Source: Rattus norvegicus
Taxonomy: Eukaryota; Chordata; Mammalia; Rodentia; Muridae
Assembly: GCF_036323735.1 (NCBI RefSeq)
Contig: NC_086024.1
Location: forward strand, 73,590,924-73,654,923
DNA: 64,000 bases
Direction of reading: 5' to 3'
A model generated the notes under the pieces. That model ran no database searches and was not told the origin of the DNA. It worked only from the letters and a program-made list of their open reading frames with translations. Below, piece by piece: positions 1 to 11,860 of the stretch (position 1 is the first letter of the stretch; every line of letters begins with the position of its first letter). The translations under genes and the position numbers were made by a program.

Positions 1-1680
1 TCACTAATGTGTATAATCCACATAGTTCAATTTTTAAAATAATAGATTATTAATTCAATCAAGAATTGTGAAACATAACTGATATCAGAGTTCTTCCTCA
101 TTCAATGCACAATCTTGCATTGCAGCCCTAGCTATGAAAGGTGATACTCACCTTATATCAAAAGCATATATATGACCAAGCATGTGCTATCAATCATTCT
201 GATATTTACCAGACTTGTCTAATGTATTAATCTAATAATGAAAATCTTTATCAAGCATATAAAATAATATTAGAAGAAAATTCACACTATGAAAATAATG
301 CCTACATAATTTTTAAGCAAATGGATAATTGAAATAACAAAATAATAAATCCAAAGAAGAGGAAACTGAGGGGTTAGATATTTCTGGAAGGAATAAAGTA
401 TAATTTAAACTGCTTGGGGTGTCAGTTGAATTTAAATTGAAATAGAAAATTGAGATAGTTATCAGTCTTTGAACACAGAAAATAGTTTTGTGATTGTAAT
501 AAATATTGTTTAAACTAAATATAGTTGATCTGCAAATCTCAAAAGTTTATACAGTATACAGGATGCAATTTAGAAGTTACCTCAATGTTCTCTTCTGATT
601 ATCTTTGTTTTCAATAAAGTCATACGTGATTTGGAGCACACGATTTTAAAGGATCATGAAATTTGTAAATAGATATAAAGGTAAATCTACTGAGCACCGA
701 GTAGAATCACAGCAAATTTACAATGAGTGCATGGTGTGGATTTATGCATCATCAACTTTTGCAACAGAATTCAGGTGCTTTGTCCCTTCAATTTTCATTT
801 CAATACTTCGAAACTGTCATAAATCAATTTCTCTTTGTGATAAACTCAGATCTAGAGAAAACCTGCTGATTAGCCTCTGTTTCAGAAGCAAATTAATTAT
901 ATAGTGAGGTTGGTGGGTATGTGAGCTTATTCAGTAATAAGAATATAGTTCGTTGTTACTAAGAGTAAAGAGGTAAGAAAAACATGTAACCCGTCCCTCC
1001 CACATTAAAGGAAAGTATAACATGAAATCTATGGAAAACATAAAAGTATAAAAATAGTGATTTAAAGCATTACCAGCTTGAAATTTATGAAATCCATGAA
1101 TTTATAAAAATTTATAGAAAAACCTCATCATATAAAAATGAAAGAAGATGATTAAGATAAATCTTAAGACTACAGAAAAAGAAAACATTGGGAAAAGAGC
1201 ATACAAAGGTTTTCCACATTTAAATTGTTTCTGTCACTGTTTAGTAAAATGTTAGGTTCCATGGAAACAAAACAGCAGGCTAGATATATCCAGATGACAG
1301 ATAAGCAGGGACACAGTCAAATGGAGAAGATGGATAAAATGGCTTTGAGTATGAATATACATTTATCATAATGATCAACATAAGCTACTTTGGCATTTTT
1401 GAATGTCTAAGAACTTCAATCAGCAAGGTATAGACCAGGTAAGCCAATAGTATAGTTGACATCCCAGGCCAAAACCAAAGGGTGATATCCCAGGCAGATA
1501 ACAAAGTTAGGGTGAATTCTTCTTGACTGGGCTTCTAATTTTAGTTAGGTGCTCAAAAAAATGGTGAAATGCATGCATATCAGTAGGGACAGTTACCTAC
1601 TTCTCTCACTATGGGAACAGAATCGTGCTCAGTACGACGAATAACTAATTATCGGGCACCTGTGGCCCAGGAAAGTGTAT

Positions 1681-1682
<2 letters not shown>
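1..1682. other. Intron sequence, no gene seen
   Basis: AT-rich unique sequence. The 82-codon frame at 656-904 has no recognisable similarity or codon structure. Confidence 0.6.

Positions 1683-1714
<32 letters not shown>
1683..1714. repeat. (TG)n microsatellite
   Basis: 32 bp of pure GT repeat. Confidence 0.96.
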
Positions 1715-1716
<2 letters not shown>

Positions 1717-3719
1717 TCATTCGTATAGCATTTGAAGTTGGCCACCACCACAGTTGATTATACCAGCAGTCACTAAAATTCAGAATTTCTTCTCAAGATT
1801 ATTTATATCTGTATTTATATTCTCTTATACATTTAGCAAAAGAGAAATCGCTATGTCAAAATATATTACTAAAACAATAACATCTGTATGAACCAAAGTA
1901 GTAAAATGAATGCTAAAGAGAGAAAATAGGCTTTTGAGTAAATGCAAGGGAAGACTCCCTTCTCCAAAGGCTGGAACTCACCAGTTCCGTCTTGAGAATG
2001 CATTGTCCTTAACATCTGTTTCCCTTAGAAAGGAAAAACAATACACTGGAGAAACCAGGCCAAAAAAAAGGGGGGGCATACCTCGGTAATTAAGTCTAAG
2101 TGTCAACAGTGTGGTATGGTTATCATGTATCCTTGCAGGGATGTGAAGGGTACTACAGCACTAGGTTACATTCCTAATCATGAGGAAAAAATGTCACATA
2201 AATCAGACTGAGGGATACTTGTGAAAATATTTTATACATTGTCCACAAGACCATTAAGTTCATGGAAAAACAAATGAACAAAACCGACAAAGAGCAGTAC
2301 AACAGAGATTCAAAATAAAACACGAAAAGCAAGGTAACTGTCACACACCAGAGGAAACGAAAGGGACGGGTCAGGTAATGGTACCATGGCATGCTACCTA
2401 GAGTCCTGAGAGGACAGTGAGGAAAATAGGGTTGGTGAATCCATATCCCATCCCAAAGCGAATTTCCTCATTCTAACAAATACATGACAACAATCAGCAC
2501 ACCACAGGAGGAGACTGAATATGGGAAAAAGAACTCTTTTTCTACTTCTCTATATACCTCAAACTACACTGAAATAAAATAACTTGCTCAAAAATATACT
2601 GAGTTTTGACTCTCACACCCTTGCTAAGGTCTTATCAGCTAAGGACAACATGATTTCTAAGCCAGAAAGATTCACTGCACAGTCCCCTTCCTCTGCATGT
2701 TAAGTATCTAGGACACCAAAAATAGATTTCAGTCCTTGGAGATGGCAAACCAAGACCTATGCTCAGCACTAAATGTTTCAAAAGCATAAAACCAGCAAAA
2801 TTAGAGATTTACACATGAGATAATCGTGAGATTGCTGTTGACCTTGAAGGACAGAAAGAATCCAACAGTCTCAATATATAAACATGATCTATTTGTAATA
2901 AGAAAAAATATATACTTGTCAATCAAGACTTAGAATTAAATAAACATATTTTATTAAAGTTTTATAGCAATTGCCTGTTTTCTGAAAAGCAAGAATTTGC
3001 AGAACAATGCCAATTAATGCTTATAAAAGGAATATTTTAACTTTATAAACTGAAAATCACATATCCCGAAGTTAGACTGCAATAATTAGGAATTCAGAAA
3101 GAAATGATTCAGACAACTATGGAACTAGATTCAATTCACACAATGCAATGAAAGAAGTAAATACCAGAGTGTCTGTGCTCCATTCCTTAGTGTTCAGTAC
3201 CTGTGGCAGGTACAGTGAGAGAACTACACTCATACTGTATCAGAATTTCTCAAATATACTCAGTCCTAAAGGCAGGAAGATTTTATTTTTCGAACTGAGA
3301 TCCAATTATGAAGTCTACTGATCATGAACAAGTATTTTCAGAGAGACCATCATATTATGGCACATCTGTTAAAACCTGGAGATCAACACCAGTAGAGAAT
3401 GTGAATTCACCAGGCTTTCTAAGGCTTCTCTTTAAGAATTTCAGCAACCTATAGCAGTGGCGACAGATCAAAGCTCCTCTCAAGACCTCACATGATTGCC
3501 TGGTTCTTCTCTCTCCAAGCATGGCAAACTGCCCTCTATTTCCTTGGATCTCCCTTTTACTCCTGGGACCCCAAAATCCTACCTGTATCTACCTTCCATT
3601 AATTGTCCCATGGCTTTCTTTACTAACAGATCAAGAACCAATTCAGAAATAGGACCTCAACACCAGAACTACCCTATGCTTTTTAAGAAGCCTATTGTCG
3701 CCATTTAATGATTTATTTG
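1715..3719. other. Intron sequence, no gene seen
   Basis: Unique AT-rich sequence with an A8G7 run near 2,062-2,076. I see no repeat or exon. Confidence 0.55.
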
Positions 3720-3925
3720 TCTCTCATGAGTATACGTCTTCACCTGCATGTGTGTATATGTACCACATGTGCAGATCCTGTGCGAGTCAAAAGAGGGCAC
3801 TGGATCCACTGAACTGCAGTTAAAGGTGACTATGAGCCACCTTGGGGGTGCAAGAATTGAACTCAGGACCTCTGAGAGAAGGATGAGTGTTCTTGACTGC
3901 AGAGCACTCTTACTGGATGGCATCT
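3720..3925 (-). mobile_element. B3 SINE (reverse orientation)
   Basis: GTGTATATGTACCACATGTGCA ... AGAGGGCACTGGATCC ... GAATTGAACTCAGGACCTCT is the B3 signature on the minus strand. It is moderately diverged. Confidence 0.75.
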
Positions 3926-3984
3926 TTGGAAGGTCCTTTCTCATAATCTCATGGCAGAGCTTTACAGTTTTTAATTTTTTAAAC

Positions 3985-4188
3985 TACATTTTACTTTTAT
4001 TTAAGACTTTTTAAAATTTATTTAATGTATGTTGAGTACACTGTAGCTGTCCTCAGACACACCAGAAGATGGCATCAGATCCCATTACAGATGGTTGTGA
4101 GCCACCATATAGCTGCTGGGAATTGAACTCAGGACCTCTGAAAGAGCAGTCAGTGCTCTTAACCACTGAGCCACCTCTCCAGTCCCTG
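3985..4188 (-). mobile_element. B2 SINE (reverse orientation)
   Basis: A T-rich tail (A-tail on the minus strand) is followed by TGAGTACACTGTAGCTGTC, GGTTGTGAGCCACCAT and ACCACTGAGCCACCTCTCCAG. The tRNA-derived head is at the right end. Divergence is low. Confidence 0.88.
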
Positions 4189-6427
4189 TATTACTATTTT
4201 TTATTTATATTTCATCTTTTCCCTTTTTATCCCTAGAAGTCTACTGAATATATGACTTTAGTTTAGTTGGCTTGTTTTGTTTTGTTTTTTGTCGCTGTTG
4301 TTGTTTAATGGGAATCCTGAATGTGTCAACAAGTGGGTATCTGATTTTTGTGCCTTCTCTAGGGCTTTTTTCACTCTGTTGTTTTTTTCCCCTATTTTAA
4401 TGTATTAATTTTTGTTTTATCTTCTTTTCTTTTCTTTATTTTATTATTATTCAATAGAAACCTGTTTATTTTCTAAGGAGAGACGGGTAAATTCCTATGG
4501 GAGGAGGAGTAGAGTGGGACTTGGAGGAATAAAGGAAGGGAAACTGTAAGCAGGAGGGGGAAAGCACTATTTTCAATAAAAGAGAAAATAATAATAACTG
4601 CTTTGTCTAAATGAGAAATCTCCAAGCTCTGCACAATAGATGTTCTAGGATTAACAAGTGTTAATGATAAATATCTCAAAAACTCCCGAGCAAAAAATAA
4701 AAACTGAGCAAGCTAAGAAAAATGATTAGTAGGAAAGTTTCCTTTTTCTAGAAACTAAAAGAGTGAAATTGTTTCACAACAGAGAAAATAAAATCAGAGC
4801 TAGTTCAACTTCTTGTTTTTGTATTAACATGTATGCCGGAAGGGAGAAACCGTTTGTATGTGTAGACAGGGAAAGCCTGAAGTCAGCATTGTGAAGTGTC
4901 TATGGATGTGAAGTACTTAGAAAGTGGAGACACACACACATTCTGGTGCAACACTGCTCTTTTCAAATGCATCTTTGTATTTGATTCCCATCCTGGCATA
5001 ATGAATAGTGTCACTGCTGGTTAAGACTTAAAACAGCTGCATTTCTAATTTTGGAAGATTATGATAGATTTTTATATGGGCTGCATGTTAAAAGCAAGAA
5101 AGTGCCATGCCAACCACTGGGAGAGTGCTGGGCAGACTGCGGCATGGCTGGGACACGGAGCACCAATCGCGGAACAGCAAAGACAGGGCATTTGGCAGCA
5201 TTTCAAATGATGGGCTATCTTTTAGCTCAAGCAAAAATAATTCCCTCCTGTGGAGACTTCAGTCCTGTAGTAGCAAGTCTCACATGCCTCTGCTAACATG
5301 GGCAGCTACGATGCTCCCTTTAACAGTGTGTACAACTTTCCTTTCCCCCTCTGGATTCCTCTGTAAAGGGTGTGTGTGGGTGTGTGGGTGGGTGTGTCTG
5401 TCTGTCTGTGTGCCTGGCATAGAAAGAGACAGACACACGAATAGAGAAATGATTATGGAAATAAGCATATGTTATAACTTTTCCTAGTACAAGGGAATTA
5501 TCATTGCATTGGAAGAATTCAAGGAACTTTCAAGTGTCTTTTGAGTTTAAGAAACAATCCATACACATAACACTACAAAATTAAATTGATCAATACTAAT
5601 CAATGAAAACCATACAAACTAATATCCACCATACTGTTCTAAAATTGTATTCAGTATTCTTGCATGTAAATTCTCCTAGATTCAGATTTATTCCCTGAAA
5701 AAGGTATCAGTGATTAAAAACAATAAAAACAATTTTTCTTCAAAATTATAGCCTTTCTTCAGGTATTTTAATGAAAGTTCTAGGATTTAGAAATATAATT
5801 AAATTTTGTATTTTTTAACAGATACTGACTGTACCACTGACATCCTATTACAATGCATAACTTGGTAAGCAACCATATATTACCATATATATTCAGGAAG
5901 TTTGTAAGACAGCAAGACACAAAGCCATTCAAGAACTGTATAAGTAGTCCTCATATTGTAGCACAATGCAATATACTAGGCTGTATGACTGGGCTGTATT
6001 AACGGTATCATAGAAAATGGCCAGGTGAGATAAAGAAACTAAAGAGCTTTCCTACTGCTGCACAGAGAGTAAATAAAGGCATCTGAGTTAAAATCCCTCA
6101 CTTTGTGTTCAGCCTTTGGTGTTTGGCATGGTATATACTCTCTGTGAAACACAATGAAATAAGAAAAAGAAACTAAGGGATTTGGGAGAAATATTATGTC
6201 AAATACATAGAATTAGTCTACAACATTGACTTGTAGCAATAAAAGTATTCTATAGGCTCAGAATTGAGACATCTTAAGAATAGCAGTTCTCATTTTCTTT
6301 AAAAAGAGTCATTAGGCCTGGATATGTCATAGAGGGTAATGTCAGAGAATTCCTTCCACAGAGATCAGAAATGTAATGTCTACTATCACCTGCCACACTC
6401 CTCTGAAGATACTGCAGGCATATTTGT

Positions 6428-6430
<3 letters not shown>
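4189..6430. other. Intron sequence with T-rich and TG-rich patches
   Basis: T-rich at 4,270-4,470 and TG/TCTG-rich at 5,370-5,412. The overlapping frames at 5,051-5,487 are in two phases and resemble no protein I know. Confidence 0.5.
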
Positions 6431-6498
<68 letters not shown>

Positions 6499-6551
6499 GT
6501 CTGTCTGTCTGTCTGTCTGTCTGTGTGTCTACCTGTCTTTGTGTCTGTGTG
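6431..6551. repeat. (TG)n followed by (TCTG)n
   Basis: A TG run of about 30 bp followed by TCTG tetranucleotides, around 120 bp in all. Cys/Val-rich frames through it are translations of the repeat. Confidence 0.96.
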
Positions 6552-8714
6552 CTAAGGAAGTGGTTAGGCTGTGGTCTTCACAGGTAAACTGTGCTCCTTC
6601 ACCTCTTCTACCTTTCAGAACTGGTTTTTCTTGGTGAAAATGACAGCTGTTGGCTATGTGTGTTCTGAAAAGATAAAGGAAAGCCATTATGATCTAGAAA
6701 TTTAATTTCTACTTCATTTAATTTTAATTGAATACACATAGCTAGATAGAGTTAGTAGTTTTCACTGTGAGAGAGAGGGCTAGTTAGACTGCAAGTCTCT
6801 TAGTCAAATTTTGCATCAGAACTTCATATTTTTAAAAAGATAGATGAAATAATAATACAAAATATTTTCACTCTCAAGTTTAAATTGGGATCACAAGAAC
6901 CCTTCCTGCCTAACACAATAGAAAAGTAAATTTTTACCATGCTCTAACCTAAAATTTAAAAATAACCTTTATTGTCTTTTTACAGAAATAATGCCAGGGA
7001 ATATCTATTTAGAGAAGAACATAGAAAAGTTTTAGTACCATGGGTAAATTCTGCAACTCACCTTTTTATGTATCTATGACAAGAAAAGATTTTATTTTTA
7101 AGTCCCCAAAATTCACTTGAGAGGGATAAATAAGATAGACTAATAAGACTCTTGGGGTTAAGGGACATAGCTCATTTGCACAGCCTGCTCCACATACAGA
7201 AGGCATTTTGCCTGTGGTCATATTTAAAAAACACAAAAATAAAGCCCACTATATTTTCTAGAATAATTATAAGTATGCAAAGTCCTCTGAGGCCCTGTTG
7301 TGTCAAGGACCTAACATGCTAGGCTTTAAATACACAGACTATGAACCAACAATCTGAGAAGTAAATGTTAAGAATTTCTGACTACACAGTGACCAAAGAA
7401 TACAAGAAAAATAGCACTGTGTGTGGTTCTCACTGACCTGTACCCTTCCTATTTAGCTGGATGGCAGTAGAACTGTCCTCAATTAGTGCAGTAATGGATG
7501 AAAAGGGAGGGAGTGAACCATTATGATTCCTGGCTCACGTCTTTTGCCTGATGTTAAAGACATAAGCCTGAGGCTAGTTATGTGTAAAGAGAGGACCCTG
7601 ACATATTCTCTGAAAACCATGACATGTACTCTGACCAAGATCTACAGTGATCTGGACTCCAGTGCTGGTACACATGATTCAACTTTTCCTGTAGGTTTTG
7701 CCAGCTGACCCTCAGGCAGAGAAATTGTGCTGTTAGATGAAGACCAGAGATCTAGTCTGGAGACCAGGGATGGGAGGTACTGAGAGAAGCATGTAATGGG
7801 AGCCAGAACCCCAGAGCATCACCCCCCCATTTCTTCTTGACTTGAAACAGAAGTCTGAGGCCAGCTCTAGGGCCACCATGAATAGAACCAACATGGACAC
7901 AGGAGCCTATGAGCAAGAGTTCATAAACTGCTGGAGCCCAGCACATTCAGCATCCAGTAATGCACATAGTGATGGCCAAAGCAAAGAGTGTTATCTGGTC
8001 TCATGATGGACACATCCACAAGTTCCAAAAGTCATGCTGAAAATGAGGCCACATTTTTCATGAGAGATAATGCAAAATTAACTGCAATGACTTGAAAGCA
8101 GGATTGCTTTTCTACAAATACTCTTTTTCTAAAATATAGCCAACTCAATCATAGGTAGAAGACACAGGGCAGATCATCGTAACTGAAAGTGGAACAAAAA
8201 ACGAATCATTACTCATTCTGGGGTACTTCTACATCAAAATCAGTCACAAAGAAATTTATAGTGAATGCTAAAGCCCAGGTCTTTTACAACCCTAACTAGT
8301 CAGTGTTGGATCTGGAAAGGTGCCAGTCATAATCAAATTTGATTTCTGAAAAATGAATAAAACTTCCTCCATATAGTGTGGCATGAGTGGCGAACTGGCC
8401 TGCTGCTCTCAAGAGCTCTGTTTCATGTCGTGGATATTTTAGATAGCGACTGAGCCATGCGAAGCAACAGACCATATATCTATGACATGTGTGTACATGA
8501 CATGATGTCATGAGAATCAATTATTTGCAATTTTTAGAAAGAAATGAGGACACTTCTACAATGAAGTTAGTTTCTCAGGATTATATTTTACACACCATTA
8601 AGAGAAAAATAGGATGAATAAATAAGTCATGGTTTTAATTTTGGTCAGGGATGTGAAATTGTAGAAGGCACTGGATAAGCAGTGGCAGTGTTATCCTATT
8701 TAATACTGAATATA
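6552..8714. other. Intron sequence, no gene seen
   Basis: Mostly unique. A tRNA-SINE-like phrase at 7,155-7,205 is too weak to call. Confidence 0.5.
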
Positions 8715-8805
8715 TTTTTTCATTAATTTAGAACTCACTATGTAACTCAGGAAGTCTCCAAATCATGGCAATCCTCCTGCCTCAACCACATGTATGCTGC
8801 AACAT
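8715..8805 (-). mobile_element. B1 SINE fragment (reverse orientation)
   Basis: GAACTCACTATGTAACTCAGG and GCAATCCTCCTGCCTCA are B1 signatures on the minus strand. It is strongly diverged. Confidence 0.6.
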
Positions 8806-10024
8806 AGCTGTTTAAGCAAGAGCCTACATAATGGTCTTCATCTGACTGTAGATGAGTCTGAGTCCCTGTATTAAACATTCATTTCTTTCTGAGAGAGAAG
8901 AGGACTCTGGTTCTGTAATAAAGATAAGAGAAGTGGATCCCAAAAGTTCATTTCTATGCTTTGTGATAAAACACCATCAGTGCTTCCTGGAAACATGAAT
9001 TTACCTAACTGGAGAAGTTAATTTTCACACAGGTCGTACAGGATTTCACCTCATTGGTGAAAACTATACGAGGTAAGTAGCATGACCAGGGATAGAGCAT
9101 TGAGCGTCAGCCTCCAGCACAACCTCAGCTCCTGCATGATGTGGGCAAGTAAAACGGGTACGGCAGAGACTTTCCAATTGCTCTGCTACCCTGAGTCATC
9201 ATGAAAGCAAGCACTGATGTGATGTAGAATGTTTCAAAGGAATGCTGTCCAGTAGCAAAGATTTTCTTTCTTGTAACGTGTGTGCATAGTGGTATGGCTT
9301 TGTTGTTTATGATGCATAGCTGCTGTTCTGGCCTTTGGGGATATGTGATGTATATGTACATGTGCATTCATGGAGCACCAGTGGTCCATGGTGCGTGTCT
9401 TCCTCATCATTTCTCATTCCTTGAAATGTGGTTTCAAACCTAACAGTGTGCATCAGGCCTGCCATCCCCAGCTCTGAAGTTACAGATGCAGGGTATCAAG
9501 CACAGAATTTTACATGTGTTCTGAGACATCTCATCTCAGCCTCATGCTTATGTGACAAGCATGGGTTAAATGAACCATGTTCTCAGACTCTTGACTCTAC
9601 ATTTTTGTTTCATGCTAAGATTCTTGCCCTGTGTGCAAGAAGGAGGAGGTGCCTTCAACATAAAGCCTAGATGCTCATGTTTAGACCAACCATTCCATGG
9701 AAAAGACTTGGAGGAATACAGGACTGTAAAGGCAAGAGCTAATAGGTGGTCAATAGAGGCTAAAACCACCCTGTAATAAAATGAATTTGGTATAGGAATT
9801 TGGAAAGTATGGCTTCACAGTTGTACCAAAGTTTTGATGAATCTTTATGAGACCTTTTAAATCTTGCTTAACCTGCCACTCCTCAGTTATCTGATGTGGC
9901 TTCTTAGGAATGTCTGCCTAGAACTGGCAAAGAGGAAAGAAGATTACAGCTAGCCCTTATTGTAGCTTTAAGCGAACGATATTCCCGAGTGCTTAATATG
10001 ACTGCAAGCTTGTTTTATTTCTTG
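8806..10024. other. Intron sequence, no gene seen
   Basis: Short overlapping frames on both strands near 9,430-9,776 lack any protein-like pattern. Confidence 0.5.
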
Positions 10025-10165
10025 TATCAGCCTATGGAGCAGGGTGTTGCCATTTCACAGATGAGGAAATCATGAATCCCTAAATGACTTGATGAGGATG
10101 TGGGTAGCAAAGAATACACAAAGGCATGAGCCCAGATGGTCTGATTCTGAGAACTGCTCAATTAG
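10025..10165 (-). mobile_element. MIR-like fragment
   Basis: CCATTTCACAGATGAGGAAAT is the conserved MIR core read on the minus strand. The following bases agree only loosely. Confidence 0.5.
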
Positions 10166-11199
10166 TGTGCACAGCACGTTATCTTCAGGCAAGGAAAAAA
10201 TTGAAACAAAACAAAAATCCTGACTCCCAGTCATATGAATGTGTGTGCTATTTTAGTTGCATCTTTAATTCAAAATAGCCAAACCTCACAGGTATTACAG
10301 ACTGTATCGTTCATAACAGACATGATTGGTACTCCATGTACATGGAATCAGGTCTTCATCATCCAGGAAGAAACTGACTCTTTAGGCAACTACACTGGAG
10401 GATAAGGAAGGACACCAGAGGGCAGGGAAAGGAAATGCTGACACTCTCTGGTGGCCGCAGGTCTCCTGTGAGTCCTCTTCAACTTTTGTTCCTCTTACAT
10501 TTAGGACTTCCAAAAAATTGCTACAACTCTTTAATTTCATGTTTAACATATGGTCCTCTCTGCCTCCATTTCAGCTCCTGTGTCAGTGGCTGAGACCAAG
10601 CCAGGAATACCTTCTCACAGGATAGAGACCTGGCTTCATAATGAAGCTGTTGAACATGAAGAACAAATAAATACTCATGGGAGGAAAAAAGCTTTCCATG
10701 AAAGTGAAAATAATACACAACCTATTACAAGGATATAAAAAGATAAAGGTGACTTCAAACTGATTGCACATGTGGAAGTCTTAGAGTTCTTGACTATTTC
10801 TGATGTGAGCATTTATACAACACATACACAGAAGCATGCACAAGCATGCATGTGCACATGCAAGAATTATTGAGATAATTATTAAAATTTTAAATATTAA
10901 AATAAACATACATGCTTTGCTTTGGTGAATTAATCAAGCTTCCACAATAACCCATCATGAAGAACACTGTAAATGACCTTTCAGTTAGATATCATACACT
11001 GAAACCTGGATGTGACTTTGATTTGGAAAGATCCATGTGTACTGTTTCCTATTTCAAAACATTGGCTATAAAGTTAATCCATTTCTTAACAGAGAGCAAT
11101 TGCCTGAGTTGAGAGTGTGGCCTAGAGCAATATAATGTCAAAGTATAGAGCAGCTATGTAAAAGTAACTTTATTCTCCTGTAATAACTGTTTCCAAGGC
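10166..11199. other. Intron sequence, no gene seen
   Basis: GCATGCACAAGCATGCATGT-type alternation at 10,833-10,860 suggests an old SINE tail. Nothing else was recognised. Confidence 0.5.
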
Positions 11200-11860
11200 T
11201 TACTACTTCTGTCAACTACCTTGGCTTAGTCCTGGAAGCTTCTAGACCACAGAAAATCTTATTTAGGCTTAGAATATTTCAGCTTCTGAGACTCACTGCT
11301 GAATGGGCTCACCCCTTTCTAGCTCTTTCTGACCTCCGCCTGGCTGCTCAACTCAGCTGTTCTGGCTCCAAACTCCTCTGCAAGCTGACTGGTTCAAGCT
11401 GGCTTCTCTCTATACCTCTCCTGAACTGCTCTGCTCGACCTGAGACTAACTCTGACAGTATGCTCTAATTTTCTGGTTCCTTTTCAGTCTTAGTACACTT
11501 ATCCCAGTAAAACTGCCTCCTACATTCTCTGCACTCACTGCCCCTCAAGTAGCTTCCCTTTCCTCCCTCTCCTCCTGAGAATTGAGCATATCCTATTCTG
11601 CCAATCTTCCTCTGATCTGTCACTTTCTCTGCCACTCAATTAGATATAACTCTCAAAGACGGGTGCTTCCTCTACAAACTAACTACCTCCATTGCGTGGG
11701 ATTAAAGGTGTGTACTAAGGGCTGAAGCCCATCACAACTAGAAACGGGTTTTATCAGTAAACAACATAATCCTAGTGTCAACCACATGTGGTCAAATATC
11801 CTGCAAGATAGCTAATCATGGTTCTTGGTTTTTTTTTTTTTTTTTTTTTTTTTTTTGGTT
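11200..11860. mobile_element. Rodent interspersed repeat, family not assigned
   Basis: CCGCCTGGCTGCTCAACTCA, CTCTGCAAGCTGACTGGTTC and TGAGCATATCCTATTCTG are phrases I know from a recurrent rodent repeat. It includes a B1-like GTGGGATTAAAGGTGTGT motif and ends at a 28-base T-run (11,829-11,856). I cannot name the family with confidence; an LTR of an old ERV is possible. Confidence 0.5.

Noticed and set aside
6339..6637. Cys/Val-rich frames across TG/TCTG repeats
   Set aside because: Pure microsatellite translation. The same applies to frames over the tracts at 38.8, 42.1 and 59.1 kb.
7150..7235. Possible ID or tRNA-type SINE
   Set aside because: GGGGTTAAGGGACATAGCTCA resembles the ID head, but the B-box part and the tail do not fit well enough.
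10833..10860. Alternating GCATGCA sequence as Z-DNA or regulatory site
   Set aside because: Short and probably an old SINE tail. Not distinctive enough.
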